The translations under genes and the position numbers were made by a program. From positions 186,001-250,000 of the forward strand of contig NZ_WBJX01000006.1 in NCBI RefSeq assembly GCF_008831075.1: a stretch of DNA of 64,000 nt, read 5' to 3'. Shown here piece after piece: positions 44,788 through 53,406 of this stretch. The DNA is from Pseudoclavibacter terrae (lineage in GTDB: Bacteria; Actinomycetota; Actinomycetes; Actinomycetales; Microbacteriaceae). The notes under the pieces are model-generated. The model made no database searches, had not been told where the DNA came from, and saw only the letters and a program-made list of their open reading frames with translations. Each line of letters begins with the position of its first letter. The stretch's first letter is position 1.

Positions 44788-45294
44788 ATGGAGCTCTGGC
44801 GTGGAGAACTGCGATGGCCGATCAAGTCGTCCTTCGTCGAGTACGTGCGTCGCTCGGGTGGCGACGTGCGCGTGGAGGGCGGGGCGTTCGTCGACGACGA
44901 GGAGTTCGCCTACCCGCGAGGCGCGACCGACTCCGCCTGGCTAGCTGGAGAGTCGCCCGTGGGCAGCGCCAGCTTCGTCGGCTCGGTGAGGCTCACGGGG
45001 CACGGAGGCATGCTCGACGTGACGTTCCGCAACCCGCAGCTCGTCTTCGACGGCGACGGGGCGAGGCTCGTCGTGCAGGGTGAGGACGGTGCACTGATCG
45101 ACTTCGCGAGCTGCGAGGTCGGTACGCCGCTCGTCCGCGATGACGTGGCCGAATGGCTGGGCGTGCGCGTGATCCTCACCCCTGCCGGCTCGAGCGTCTT
45201 CAACGGCATGTACCGCCCGTACTCGGAGATGGACTCGTTGAACTTCACGCTCGCCCTCGGGCGGACGGAGTCCCCGCGCGAGGAGCGCGCCTAG
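44788..45294 (+). CDS. Single HtaA-domain protein, no signal peptide
   Basis: A 168-residue protein that matches the HtaA (heme-transport-associated) domain: it opens LRWPIKSSFVEYVRR, and continues with FAYPRGA, a GSVRLTGHGGMLDVTF core and PQLVFDGDGARLVV. Corynebacterial HtaA domains bind heme at the cell surface; this copy has no signal peptide and only one domain, so it is probably cytoplasmic. TAGCTT (44776-44781) lies 6 nt before the ATG. Its stop overlaps that of the convergent App1-like gene by 4 bp. The heme-binding role is an inference from the family. Confidence 0.7.
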   Translation: MELWRGELRWPIKSSFVEYVRRSGGDVRVEGGAFVDDEEFAYPRGATDSAWLAGESPVGSASFVGSVRLTGHGGMLDVTFRNPQLVFDGDGARLVVQGEDGALIDFASCEVGTPLVRDDVAEWLGVRVILTPAGSSVFNGMYRPYSEMDSLNFTLALGRTESPREERA

Positions 45295-46466
45295 TCCGAG
45301 GGCGTGACGACGGTCTCTTCCGGCGCTTCGTCCGTCGTCATCCCCGGTGCCTGTGTCAGGTCCGGCAGGATGCCCGCTTCCGTGAGCTGCTTCGCAAGGC
45401 CAGCGCCGTCGGGCGCGTAGACCCACGGCACCGGCGCGTTCTTGCGCCAGTGCGCGCTCGCCGCGCGGCCGCCAGCGAGGACAGCCTCGCTCGTCGACAG
45501 CTGCCGGATGGCGATGGCGAGCACTTGGTCAGGGTGGCGGCTCGTGAACTCGCCGTAGATCTGCTCGTCGTGCTGGCCGTCGTCACCCACGAGGATCCAC
45601 TTGATGTCGGGGAACTCACGGGCGAGTCGGTCGAGGTTCGACACCTTGTGGTCGAGCCCCGACCGGAAGATGCGCTCGGGGGTCGGGCCCCAGTCGGTGA
45701 GCAGCAGCGGGCCAGCGGGGTAGAGGTTGCGTCCGAGGAACCGAGCAAGCGTCGGAGCCACGTTCCACGGCCCGGTCGACAGGTAGACGACGGGTGTCTC
45801 GCTGCGCCCGAAGGACGTGAGGATGCGCTCGGAGAGCACGTTCATGCCGGGCGTCGGGGTGCGCGCGTGCACGTCGAGCACGAAGGTGTTCCACGCGGCG
45901 AGCATGGGGCGGGGGAGCGCTGTCACCATGACCGTGTCGTCGATGTCCGAGAGGAGTCCGACGCGCTGTTCGTCGGCCACGATGAAGACCGGGGCCGTGC
46001 TCGTCTGCCGGTCGAAGCTCTCGAAGGTGATGGTGTTCCAGCCCGGGGGGAGGCTCGCGGGCAGGTTGATGTCGATGATGCCGCCTCGGTCGGCTTTGAC
46101 CGCGTGCCTGACGCCATCGATGATGACGGTCGCGGGCACGTTCCCGGCGGACACTCGTGCGAAGCTCCGCCAGCCGCGGACGACCGATTCGCGGCGCTTG
46201 CGCCGGAGGAGCCTCGAGAGGCTGAAGCGGCGCCTGCTGCCGGGCGGGGCCATGTGGACGCGCGCGAGCGCGCGGACCCACGTCGTGGTCCCGTATCCCG
46301 TGTAGGGCTCGAGGACGGTGAGGTAGCCGCGCTTCCGGACGAGCTTGACTCGCACGAGGCGGACGCGGTCCTCGATTCGGAAGGCGTTGTCGATGACGGC
46401 CCGCACGGGCCTGAGCCCAAGCAGCCAGCGTTCGAGCGGGGACTGGGCGTCGGAGGTCGGCGTCAC
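45291..46466 (-). CDS. App1/DUF2183 phosphatidate-phosphatase-like protein
   Basis: A 391-residue protein whose central part has the App1 catalytic signature LLSDIDDTVMVTALPRP (DxDxT phosphatase motif), followed by TPGMNVLSERIL, YLSTGPWN and the ILVGDDGQHDEQIY block. The family is named for yeast phosphatidate phosphatase App1, so a lipid phosphate is the likely substrate. The N-terminal 130 residues are basic. The GTG at 46466 follows GAGG. The gene lies 4 bp after the DedA stop, in the same direction, suggesting a joint role in membrane lipids. Confidence 0.85.
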   Translation of the reverse strand: MTPTSDAQSPLERWLLGLRPVRAVIDNAFRIEDRVRLVRVKLVRKRGYLTVLEPYTGYGTTTWVRALARVHMAPPGSRRRFSLSRLLRRKRRESVVRGWRSFARVSAGNVPATVIIDGVRHAVKADRGGIIDINLPASLPPGWNTITFESFDRQTSTAPVFIVADEQRVGLLSDIDDTVMVTALPRPMLAAWNTFVLDVHARTPTPGMNVLSERILTSFGRSETPVVYLSTGPWNVAPTLARFLGRNLYPAGPLLLTDWGPTPERIFRSGLDHKVSNLDRLAREFPDIKWILVGDDGQHDEQIYGEFTSRHPDQVLAIAIRQLSTSEAVLAGGRAASAHWRKNAPVPWVYAPDGAGLAKQLTEAGILPDLTQAPGMTTDEAPEETVVTPSD

Positions 46467-46470
46467 CCGC

Positions 46471-47202
46471 TCATCCTCGCACGCCGGCGGTCTCGGCGTC
46501 TGAGTTGTCTGCGTCCGTGTTGCCTGTGCCTGGCTTGCCCTGCTCGTCGGCGGCACGAGCTGCTGCCTCGTCGAGGTCCCGGTTCATGACCTTCCCGATG
46601 GATCGCTTCACGAGCCACATGATGACGAGGAACACGACGATCACGCCGACGAAGAGGTACCCGGCCCAGTGCAGGGACGACGAGAGCTCTCGGAACCCGG
46701 CTGAGGCCCCGGCCGCGGCGCTCACGTAGGCGGTCGACCAGATGACGCAGGCCGGGATGGTCCAGGCGAGGAATCGTCGGTAGCGCATGCCGCCCATGCC
46801 TGCGGTGAGCGGCACGAGGGAGTGCAGGACCGGGAGGAATCGGGAGATGAGGACTGCGGGGCCACCGCGGCGCTGGATGAGGAGCTCCGCGCGCTGCCAG
46901 CGGTCGTCTCCGAGCCAGCGGCCCACTCGTGAGGCGCGGATCCGTGGCCCGAAGGTGCGGCCGAGCCAGAACCCGAAGGATTCGCCGAGCAGCGCACCGA
47001 TGATCGACGCGGCGATCGTCAGGACCCAGGGGAGCGGCGCGTCGATCCCCGTGCTGAGCGCGAGCAGGACCGTCTCGCCTGGCACGATGAGCCCGATCAG
47101 CACGCTCGTCTCGAGCAGGATCGCGACGCCCACCAGCACGATCCGCCAGACGGGAGGCACGGATTCGATGTACTCGAGGGCGGTCTCGATCAGCTCGTTC
47201 AT
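46471..47202 (-). CDS. DedA-family membrane protein
   Basis: A 243-residue DedA/SNARE-associated protein. Seen: LIGLIVPGETVLL, GALLGESFGFWLGRTFG, RGGPAVLISRFLPVLHSLVPLTAG and the RFLAWTIPACVIW stretch, with four or five spans and an acidic C-terminal tail. DedA proteins are linked to undecaprenyl phosphate and phospholipid movement. It is followed after 4 bp by the App1-like gene. A second DedA domain is at the start of the fusion protein at 31048. Confidence 0.92.
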   Translation of the reverse strand: MNELIETALEYIESVPPVWRIVLVGVAILLETSVLIGLIVPGETVLLALSTGIDAPLPWVLTIAASIIGALLGESFGFWLGRTFGPRIRASRVGRWLGDDRWQRAELLIQRRGGPAVLISRFLPVLHSLVPLTAGMGGMRYRRFLAWTIPACVIWSTAYVSAAAGASAGFRELSSSLHWAGYLFVGVIVVFLVIMWLVKRSIGKVMNRDLDEAAARAADEQGKPGTGNTDADNSDAETAGVRG

Positions 47203-47272
47203 GCTCTCGTCCCCGCATTCATGTCCGCGACTCTAGGGCCACAAGTTTGGCGTCCCTGGGGATTCGTCACCG

Positions 47273-47305
47273 TTACCGTTTCGTTACACTCACTACATTA
47301 TGTAG
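47273..47305 (+). promoter_or_regulatory. Predicted cydABDC promoter with overlapping palindrome
   Basis: TTACCG (47273-47278) and CATTAT (47296-47301) are 17 bp apart. The perfect 13-bp palindrome CTACAT-T-ATGTAG (47293-47305) covers the -10. TACA/TGTA half-sites resemble those used by BlaI/MecI-type repressors. The cydA leader would be about 140 nt, with another ATGTAG near 47362. Confidence 0.5.
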
Positions 47306-47450
47306 AAAAGCCTGGTGGGGCTCGCAATGCAACCGAACTTAGGGCCGCCTATTCGACAACATGTAGGAGAACGCGGCGTACCATCGAGATCAGGAATCGC
47401 GCTGCGCTTCCAGGGCCTCGCGCCCAACCCCAGACGCATCAGGAGGCCCC

Positions 47451-48878
47451 GTGGACGCCCTGCTGGATCCACTCATTCTCGCGCGGTGGCAGTTCGGTGT
47501 CACGACCATCTACCACTTCCTCTTCGTGCCCGTCACGCTGGGTCTGGTCCTCGCCATCGCGATCTGGCAGACGGCCTGGGTGCGCACGGGCAAGGTCACG
47601 TACCTGCGACTCACGAAGCTCTTCGGCAAGATGTTCCTCATCAACTTCGCCATGGGCGTCGTGACCGGCATCGTGCAGGAATTCCAGTTCGGAATGAACT
47701 GGTCCGACTACTCCCGCTTCGTCGGCGACGTGTTCGGGGCTCCGCTCGCGTTCGAGGGACTCGTGGCGTTCTTCCTCGAGGCGACCTTCATCGGGCTGTG
47801 GATCTTCGGCTGGGACAAGCTGCCGCCGAAGCTGCACCTCGCCACCATCTGGATGACCATGATCGGAACGTGGACCTCGGCCTACTTCATCCTGGCCGCC
47901 AACGCGTTCATGCAGAACCCGGTCGGGTACGAGATGAACGAGGCAAACGGTCGAGCTGAACTCGTCGACTTCGGTGCCGTGCTGACCAACCCGGTTGCGC
48001 TCGCCGCGCTGCCGCACACGATCTTCGCCTCCCTCATGGTGGGAGCGGCCATCATCATCGCGACCGCCGCATGGCACCTCAAGCGCGACCAGAACCACGA
48101 CGTCATGTGGCCCGCCCTCAAGTTCGGCCTCTGGTTCATGCTCGTCGGCGGCGTCGGCACCATGCTCAGCGGCGACCAGCTCGGTCTCGCCATGGTCGAG
48201 GCGCAGCCCATGAAGATGGCGGCCGCCGAGGCGCTGTACACGACTGCCACCGGCGCAGACGCATCCTTCTCGGTCTTCACGTGGGGAACCCCGGACGGCT
48301 CGTCCGAGCTCTTCTCCATCCGCATCCCCTACCTCCTCTCGTTCCTGTCGACGCACACGTTCGACGGAACGGTCGAGGGCATCAACGATCTGCAGGCGCA
48401 GTACACGGCGCTCTACGGGCCGGGCGACTACGCGCCGATCATCTGGGTCACGTACTGGTCCTTCCGCTGGATGATGGGCTTCGGCATGGCGTCCATCGCG
48501 GTCGCCGTGGCCGGGCTCTGGGTGACGCGCAAGAAGGCGAAGAACCCGCCCAGGAAGTGGATGTTCAACGTCGCGATCCTCACCGTCCTGTTCCCGACGC
48601 TGGGCATCACGGTCGGCTGGATCTTCACCGAGATGGGGCGCCAGCCCTGGCTGGTGTTCGGGCTGCTCAAGACCGAGTCCGGTGTCTCCCCGAACGTGAG
48701 CGGACTGAGCGTGCTCATCTCTCTCGTCGCATTCACGGTCGTCTACGCGATCCTCGCGATCGTGGAGGTCAAGCTGCTGCTGAAGGCGGCTCAGTCCGAG
48801 CCGCCGAGTTTCGATTCGAATGCCGATGGCACCGTCGACGACGTTGCCGATGTCAAGGTGAAAGCGAGCGTCTACTGA
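47451..48878 (+). CDS. cydA: Cytochrome bd quinol oxidase subunit I
   Basis: Heme-carrying subunit of a high-affinity terminal oxidase in the cytoplasmic membrane. The 475 residues have the b595 ligand histidine in YHFLFVPVTLG (His22), HTIFASLMVG (about 188), the conserved b558 methionine in GWIFTEMGRQPW (about 387-398), and the Q-loop region near 250-330. The GTG start follows a perfect AGGAGG. The stop overlaps the cydB ATG by 1 base (TGATG). Confidence 0.97.
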   Translation: MDALLDPLILARWQFGVTTIYHFLFVPVTLGLVLAIAIWQTAWVRTGKVTYLRLTKLFGKMFLINFAMGVVTGIVQEFQFGMNWSDYSRFVGDVFGAPLAFEGLVAFFLEATFIGLWIFGWDKLPPKLHLATIWMTMIGTWTSAYFILAANAFMQNPVGYEMNEANGRAELVDFGAVLTNPVALAALPHTIFASLMVGAAIIIATAAWHLKRDQNHDVMWPALKFGLWFMLVGGVGTMLSGDQLGLAMVEAQPMKMAAAEALYTTATGADASFSVFTWGTPDGSSELFSIRIPYLLSFLSTHTFDGTVEGINDLQAQYTALYGPGDYAPIIWVTYWSFRWMMGFGMASIAVAVAGLWVTRKKAKNPPRKWMFNVAILTVLFPTLGITVGWIFTEMGRQPWLVFGLLKTESGVSPNVSGLSVLISLVAFTVVYAILAIVEVKLLLKAAQSEPPSFDSNADGTVDDVADVKVKASVY

Positions 48879-49906
48879 TGGATCTGCCCGTCCTCTGGTT
48901 CTGGATCGTCGCGTTCTTCTTCATCGGGTACTTCGTGCTCGACGGCTTCGACTTCGGCGTCGGCATCGCCCTCCCGTTCATCGGCAAGGACGACACCGAC
49001 CGGCGAGTGCTCATCAACACGATCGGCCCGATCTGGGACCTCAACGAGACATGGGTGATCGTCGCCGGGGCCGTGCTGTTCGCATCGTTCCCCGAGTGGT
49101 ACGCGACGATCTTCTCGGGCTTCTACCTGCCGCTGCTGCTCATCCTGCTGGCGCTCATCGTCCGAGGGGTCTCGTTCGAGTACCGGCACCAGGGCAAGGG
49201 CGTCGAATGGACGAGATGGTTCGACTGGATGATCTTCGTCGGCTCGGTCGTGCCCGCCTTCCTGTGGGGCGTCGCGTTCGCGAACATCACGCAGGGACTC
49301 GCGCTCGATGAGAACTTCAACTACATCGGCTCGTTCTTCGATCTGCTGAACCCCTATGCGCTGCTCGGCGGGCTCACGACGCTCGCGCTGTTCTTCTACC
49401 ATGGGCTGGTGTTCATCACGAGGAAGACCGAGGGGGAGATCCTCGACCGTGCTCGCGCGCTCGCCCTGAAGGTCGGCGTGCTCGTCGCGGTGCTCGCGAT
49501 CACATTCCTCGGCTGGACGGTCACCGCGAACTTCTCGACCGCAGGCATGATGCTCGCGATGGTCGCCGTCCTCGCCTTCGTCGGCTCCTACGTCGGCACG
49601 ATGCTGCGTCGCGACGGCATCGCCTTCGCGCTCGGCGCGCTGACGGTGGCCACGGCCGTGCTGACGCTCTTCGCGTCGCTCTTCCCGAACCTCATCCCGA
49701 ACACGCTCGACCCGGCCAACCCGCTGACGATCATCAACGGCTCCTCCAGCGACTACACGCTGACGATCATGAGCTGGGCCGCGCTCATCATCGTGCCGTT
49801 CGTGCTGGGGTACCAGGCATGGACCTTCTGGGTCTTCCGGAAGCGCATCAGCCGCACCATGATCACGGGAGAAGCGCCCAAGGAGTCAGCGGCCGTGGCC
49901 GCCTAG
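48878..49906 (+). CDS. cydB: Cytochrome bd quinol oxidase subunit II
   Basis: A 342-residue partner of CydA with eight or so membrane spans. Seen: FIGYFVLDGFDFGVGIALP near the N-terminus, IGPIWDLNETWVI and FYLPLLLILLALIVRGVSFEY. The ATG at 48878 overlaps the cydA stop; the longer frame is a shadow of cydA. Expressed together with cydA and the two following ABC genes. Confidence 0.97.
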   Translation: MDLPVLWFWIVAFFFIGYFVLDGFDFGVGIALPFIGKDDTDRRVLINTIGPIWDLNETWVIVAGAVLFASFPEWYATIFSGFYLPLLLILLALIVRGVSFEYRHQGKGVEWTRWFDWMIFVGSVVPAFLWGVAFANITQGLALDENFNYIGSFFDLLNPYALLGGLTTLALFFYHGLVFITRKTEGEILDRARALALKVGVLVAVLAITFLGWTVTANFSTAGMMLAMVAVLAFVGSYVGTMLRRDGIAFALGALTVATAVLTLFASLFPNLIPNTLDPANPLTIINGSSSDYTLTIMSWAALIIVPFVLGYQAWTFWVFRKRISRTMITGEAPKESAAVAA

Positions 49907-49909
49907 CCT

Positions 49910-51580
49910 GTGAAACCCCTCGACCCCCGACTCCTGAGCCACGCCGCGTCGGCACGAAGCTTCTTCGTGCTCGGCGCGGCCCTCGGGGTCGTGCAGACCG
50001 CATCCGTCATCGGCTTCGCCTGGCTGGTCACCCACCTCATCGTGTCGGCGATCGCGGGTGAGCGCGTCAACGAGCTCCTGCCGTGGTTCGGGGCGCTGCT
50101 CGCGGTCATCGTGGTGCGCAGCGCCGCGACCTGGGGGATGGAGGCCGTCTCCGCCCGTGCCGCCGCGAAGGTCAAGAGCGAGCTGCGCTCGAAGCTGCTG
50201 GCGTCCATCGCGAGGCTCGGGCCGGCCTGGCTGGCCAGCACGTCGAGCTCCCGGCTCACGACCCTTGCTGGACCGGGGCTCGGCGCTCTCGACACCTACT
50301 TCTCGAAGTACCTGCCGCAGCTCATCCTCACGGCCATCGCCGCGCCCGTGCTGATCGTCGTCATGGCGATCTGGGACCTCCCGTCCGCCATCACCGTCAT
50401 CATCACCCTGCCGCTGATCCCGGTGTTCATGATCCTCATCGGCTGGGCGACGCAGAAGGTGCAGCAGCGGCAGTGGTCGGCGCTCTCGACGCTCGCGACG
50501 GGGTTCCTCGAGGTCGTCGAGGGGCTCTCGACACTCAAGATCTTCGGCAGAGCCGAACGGCAGCCCGCGCGCATCCGGCAGGTCACCGACGACTACCGGG
50601 TCGCGACGATGAAGGTCCTCCGCCTCTCGTTCATGTCCGGTTTCGCGCTCGAGCTGCTCGCGAGCCTCTCGGTGGCGCTCATCGCCGTCACGATCGGCAT
50701 CCAGCTCATCAACCGCGAGATGTCGCTCGAAGTGGGACTCTTCGTGCTGCTGCTCGCCCCAGAGGTGTACCTGCCGCTTCGCCAGGTCGGCGCCCAGTTC
50801 CACGCCGCGGCCGATGGCGTCGCCGCGTCCGAGGACGTGTTCGCGGTGATCGAGGAGGCCGACGCGGCTCCCGGTGGACCGCAGGTCGGCGCGCGGGGTG
50901 CCTTCGACGCGGGACGCGCGCGTCCGGACAGTCCCCGGGGGGATCTCGTGCTCAGCGGTGTCACGGCCGGCTACGAGGGTCGGTCCGTGCTGCGCGATCA
51001 CAGCCTCGTCGCTGCCGCCGGGCACGTGACGGCGATCGTCGGTCCGTCGGGCGCGGGCAAGTCGACGCTGCTCGCCGTCGTCCGGGGCACGGTCGACGCG
51101 GTCGGCTCCGTGACGGTCGGCGGTGAGCGCCTGACCGGCGACGCGCGACGCGCGGCCATCGCGTGGATGGGCCAGTCGCCGTCACTGATCGAAGGAAGCA
51201 TCGCCGAGAACGTGGCCCTCGGCCAACCGGACGCGAGCCCCGACGAGGTGCGCGCCGCACTCACCCACGCCGGCCTCGCGTTCCTCGACGCCGACCGGAT
51301 GCTCGGCGTCGCCGGAACGGGCCTGTCCGGCGGGCAGTCGCAGCGCCTCGCCCTCGCCCGCACGCTGCTGCGCGCGCGTCGCCTCGACTGCCCCGTCGTG
51401 CTGTTCGACGAGCCGAGCTCCGCGCTCGACGCCGAGACCGAGCGTCGCATCGCGGCGGCCTTCCGGACGCTCGCCGACGAAGGGCGCGTCGTCCTCGTCG
51501 TCAGCCACCGGACCGCGCTCGTCGCGTCCGCGGACTGCGTCCATACCGTCGAACGACTCGAGGCGGTGGCCAGCGCATGA
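49910..51580 (+). CDS. cydD: Thiol reductant ABC exporter subunit CydD
   Basis: A 556-residue ABC half-transporter needed for cytochrome bd assembly; CydDC moves glutathione or cysteine, or heme. It has an N-terminal six-span domain (about 1-310). The ATPase has Walker A GPSGAGKST, signature TGLSGGQSQRLALA, Walker B VVLFDEPSSALD and H-loop SHR. The GTG start is 3 bp after the cydB stop. It overlaps cydC by 4 bases. Confidence 0.92.
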   Translation: MKPLDPRLLSHAASARSFFVLGAALGVVQTASVIGFAWLVTHLIVSAIAGERVNELLPWFGALLAVIVVRSAATWGMEAVSARAAAKVKSELRSKLLASIARLGPAWLASTSSSRLTTLAGPGLGALDTYFSKYLPQLILTAIAAPVLIVVMAIWDLPSAITVIITLPLIPVFMILIGWATQKVQQRQWSALSTLATGFLEVVEGLSTLKIFGRAERQPARIRQVTDDYRVATMKVLRLSFMSGFALELLASLSVALIAVTIGIQLINREMSLEVGLFVLLLAPEVYLPLRQVGAQFHAAADGVAASEDVFAVIEEADAAPGGPQVGARGAFDAGRARPDSPRGDLVLSGVTAGYEGRSVLRDHSLVAAAGHVTAIVGPSGAGKSTLLAVVRGTVDAVGSVTVGGERLTGDARRAAIAWMGQSPSLIEGSIAENVALGQPDASPDEVRAALTHAGLAFLDADRMLGVAGTGLSGGQSQRLALARTLLRARRLDCPVVLFDEPSSALDAETERRIAAAFRTLADEGRVVLVVSHRTALVASADCVHTVERLEAVASA

Positions 51581-53256
51581 CTCGTCTCCAGGAGCGCCCG
51601 TCCGCAGACGAGCGCCGAATCCTGCGCCTCGCCATGCCGTCCGCGCGTCGACTGTGGCCGTCGATCGCGATCGGGCTGCTCAGCGCCATCTGCGCCGTCG
51701 CGCTCCTCGCCACGAGCGCGTACCTGCTCACGCGGGCCTCCGAGATCATCCACATCCTGCTGCTCGGCATCGCCATCGTCGGCGTCCGCGCGTTCGCCAT
51801 CGGGCGTGCGGTCTTCCGCTACGTCGAACGGCTGCTCGGACACGACGCCTCCTTCCGTCAGCTCGCGGAACTTCGAGTCGGTGTCCTCGAGCGACTGATC
51901 CCGCTTGCGCCAGCCGGACTCGCCACGCATCGCCGCGGCGACCTGCTGACCCGCCTCGTGAGCGACGTCGACGAGCTGCAGTTCCTGCCGCTCCGAGTCG
52001 CGCAGCCCCTCATCATCGCCGGGCTCACGTCGACGCTCGCCGTCGTCGGCATCTGGCTCGTGAGCGCGCCTGCGGCGATCGTGCTCGCCCTCTGCCTCCT
52101 GCTGGCCGGCATCGTCGCGACGGCGACGAACCTGGCCATCTCGGGCCGCGCCGACCGGGAGGCCGCGCCGCTGCGCGCCGCGCTCAACGACCGCATCTAC
52201 GAGACCGTCTCCACCTTCGAGACGCTCGAGGCATACGGAGCGCTCGACGCGAAGCTCGCGGAGGTCGACGCGGCGGATGCGCGCCTCAGGGACGCGCTCG
52301 TCTCCCGGGCTCGGGGCAGCGGCGCGGTCGCCGGCTCCGTGATGCTCTTCTCGGGCCTCGCGACGGCGGGCGCCCTCGCCGTCGGCATCGACCCGACGGT
52401 CGACGGCGGCCTGCTCGCGCCCATGCTCACCCTCATCGCGCTGGTGCCGATGGCCCTCTTCGAGATCTTCGCGCAGGTACCCCAGGCGGTGGCCGCCTGG
52501 CGTCAGGTCAGAGCGAGCGCGGTTCGCGTCGCCGACGTGGCACCGGGGGACGCGCCGACGAGCCTGCCGGACGCCCAGCCCCTTCCGGAGCCGCGGCAGG
52601 GACCGACCCGGCCCGTGACGCTGGCACTCCACGACGTCTCCGCGTCCTGGCCCGGCGCACCAGAGCCCGCCATCCGCGGCATCTCCCTCGAGCTCGCACC
52701 GGGCGACCGCCTGCTCGTCGAGGGCGAATCGGGCGCTGGCAAGACGACGCTCGCCAACGTCCTCGTCCGGTTCCTCGACCACGAAGGCTCGTACCGGCTC
52801 AACGGGGTCGAGGCAAAGGAGTACGCGCCCGCACAGGTGCGCGCAGTCGTCGGACTCATCGAGCAGCGGCCCCACATCTTCGACGAGACCATCAGACAGA
52901 ACCTGCTCTTCGCGAAGCCAGATGCCGACGACACCGAACTCGAGGCCGTCCTCGGCCGAGTGGGACTCGGAGAATGGCTCGAAGAGCGGGGCGGACTCGA
53001 AGCCAGAGTCGGCGAGCACGGCTCGCTCGTGTCTGGCGGGCAGGCGCAGCGCATCGCCCTCGCGCGCGGCATCCTGGCAGACTTCCCGGTGCTCGTGCTC
53101 GACGAGCCGACGGCCAACGTCGACCCCGCGCTCGCCGACCGGCTCGTGGCTGAGCTGCTCGACGCATCCGGTGCCGAACGCTCGGTCGTGATCATCTCGC
53201 ACACCCCCGTCGACCCATCCCTCGTGACTCGCGCGCTTCGCCTCGGCGGCGAGTAG
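51577..53256 (+). CDS. cydC: Thiol reductant ABC exporter subunit CydC
   Basis: A 559-residue partner of CydD. Membrane domain: LLATSAYLLTRASE, HILLLGIAIVGVRAFAIGR and AVFRYVERLLGHD, the CydC signature. ATPase: EGESGAGKTT, VSGGQAQRIALARG, VLVLDEPTANVDP and SHTP. The ATG at 51577 overlaps the cydD stop; the track frame beginning at 51163 is upstream shadow. It ends the cydABDC operon. Confidence 0.94.
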   Translation: MTRLQERPSADERRILRLAMPSARRLWPSIAIGLLSAICAVALLATSAYLLTRASEIIHILLLGIAIVGVRAFAIGRAVFRYVERLLGHDASFRQLAELRVGVLERLIPLAPAGLATHRRGDLLTRLVSDVDELQFLPLRVAQPLIIAGLTSTLAVVGIWLVSAPAAIVLALCLLLAGIVATATNLAISGRADREAAPLRAALNDRIYETVSTFETLEAYGALDAKLAEVDAADARLRDALVSRARGSGAVAGSVMLFSGLATAGALAVGIDPTVDGGLLAPMLTLIALVPMALFEIFAQVPQAVAAWRQVRASAVRVADVAPGDAPTSLPDAQPLPEPRQGPTRPVTLALHDVSASWPGAPEPAIRGISLELAPGDRLLVEGESGAGKTTLANVLVRFLDHEGSYRLNGVEAKEYAPAQVRAVVGLIEQRPHIFDETIRQNLLFAKPDADDTELEAVLGRVGLGEWLEERGGLEARVGEHGSLVSGGQAQRIALARGILADFPVLVLDEPTANVDPALADRLVAELLDASGAERSVVIISHTPVDPSLVTRALRLGGE

Positions 53257-53275
53257 TCTTGGGCGTTGGTGTGCA

Positions 53276-53322
53276 ACGCGAAGAGCCCCGTGCTTCGCGT
53301 GGAATCCCGCCGCTCGCGGCGA
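53276..53322 (+). other. Two hairpins between cydC and leuS
   Basis: ACGCGAAG (53276-53283) pairs with CTTCGCGT (53293-53300), and CGCCGC with GCGGCG (53308-53321, TC loop). They may terminate cydABDC or be part of the leuS leader. No T-run follows and no T-box antiterminator sequence was found. Confidence 0.4.
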
Positions 53323-53406
53323 GACCCACCCTCCGTGCAGCAACCGGCAACGCGATGAGACCTCCTCACCGCCGAGCGACCTGCAAGAAAATGGAAGAGG
53401 AAATCT

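Noticed and set aside
53269-53358. 29-codon GTG leader peptide before leuS
   Set aside because: It is not leucine-rich, so classical attenuation is not supported.
53257-53406. T-box riboswitch upstream of leuS
   Set aside because: TGGAATCCCGC resembles the T-box core only loosely; the conserved TGGNACCGCG is absent and no specifier loop could be drawn.
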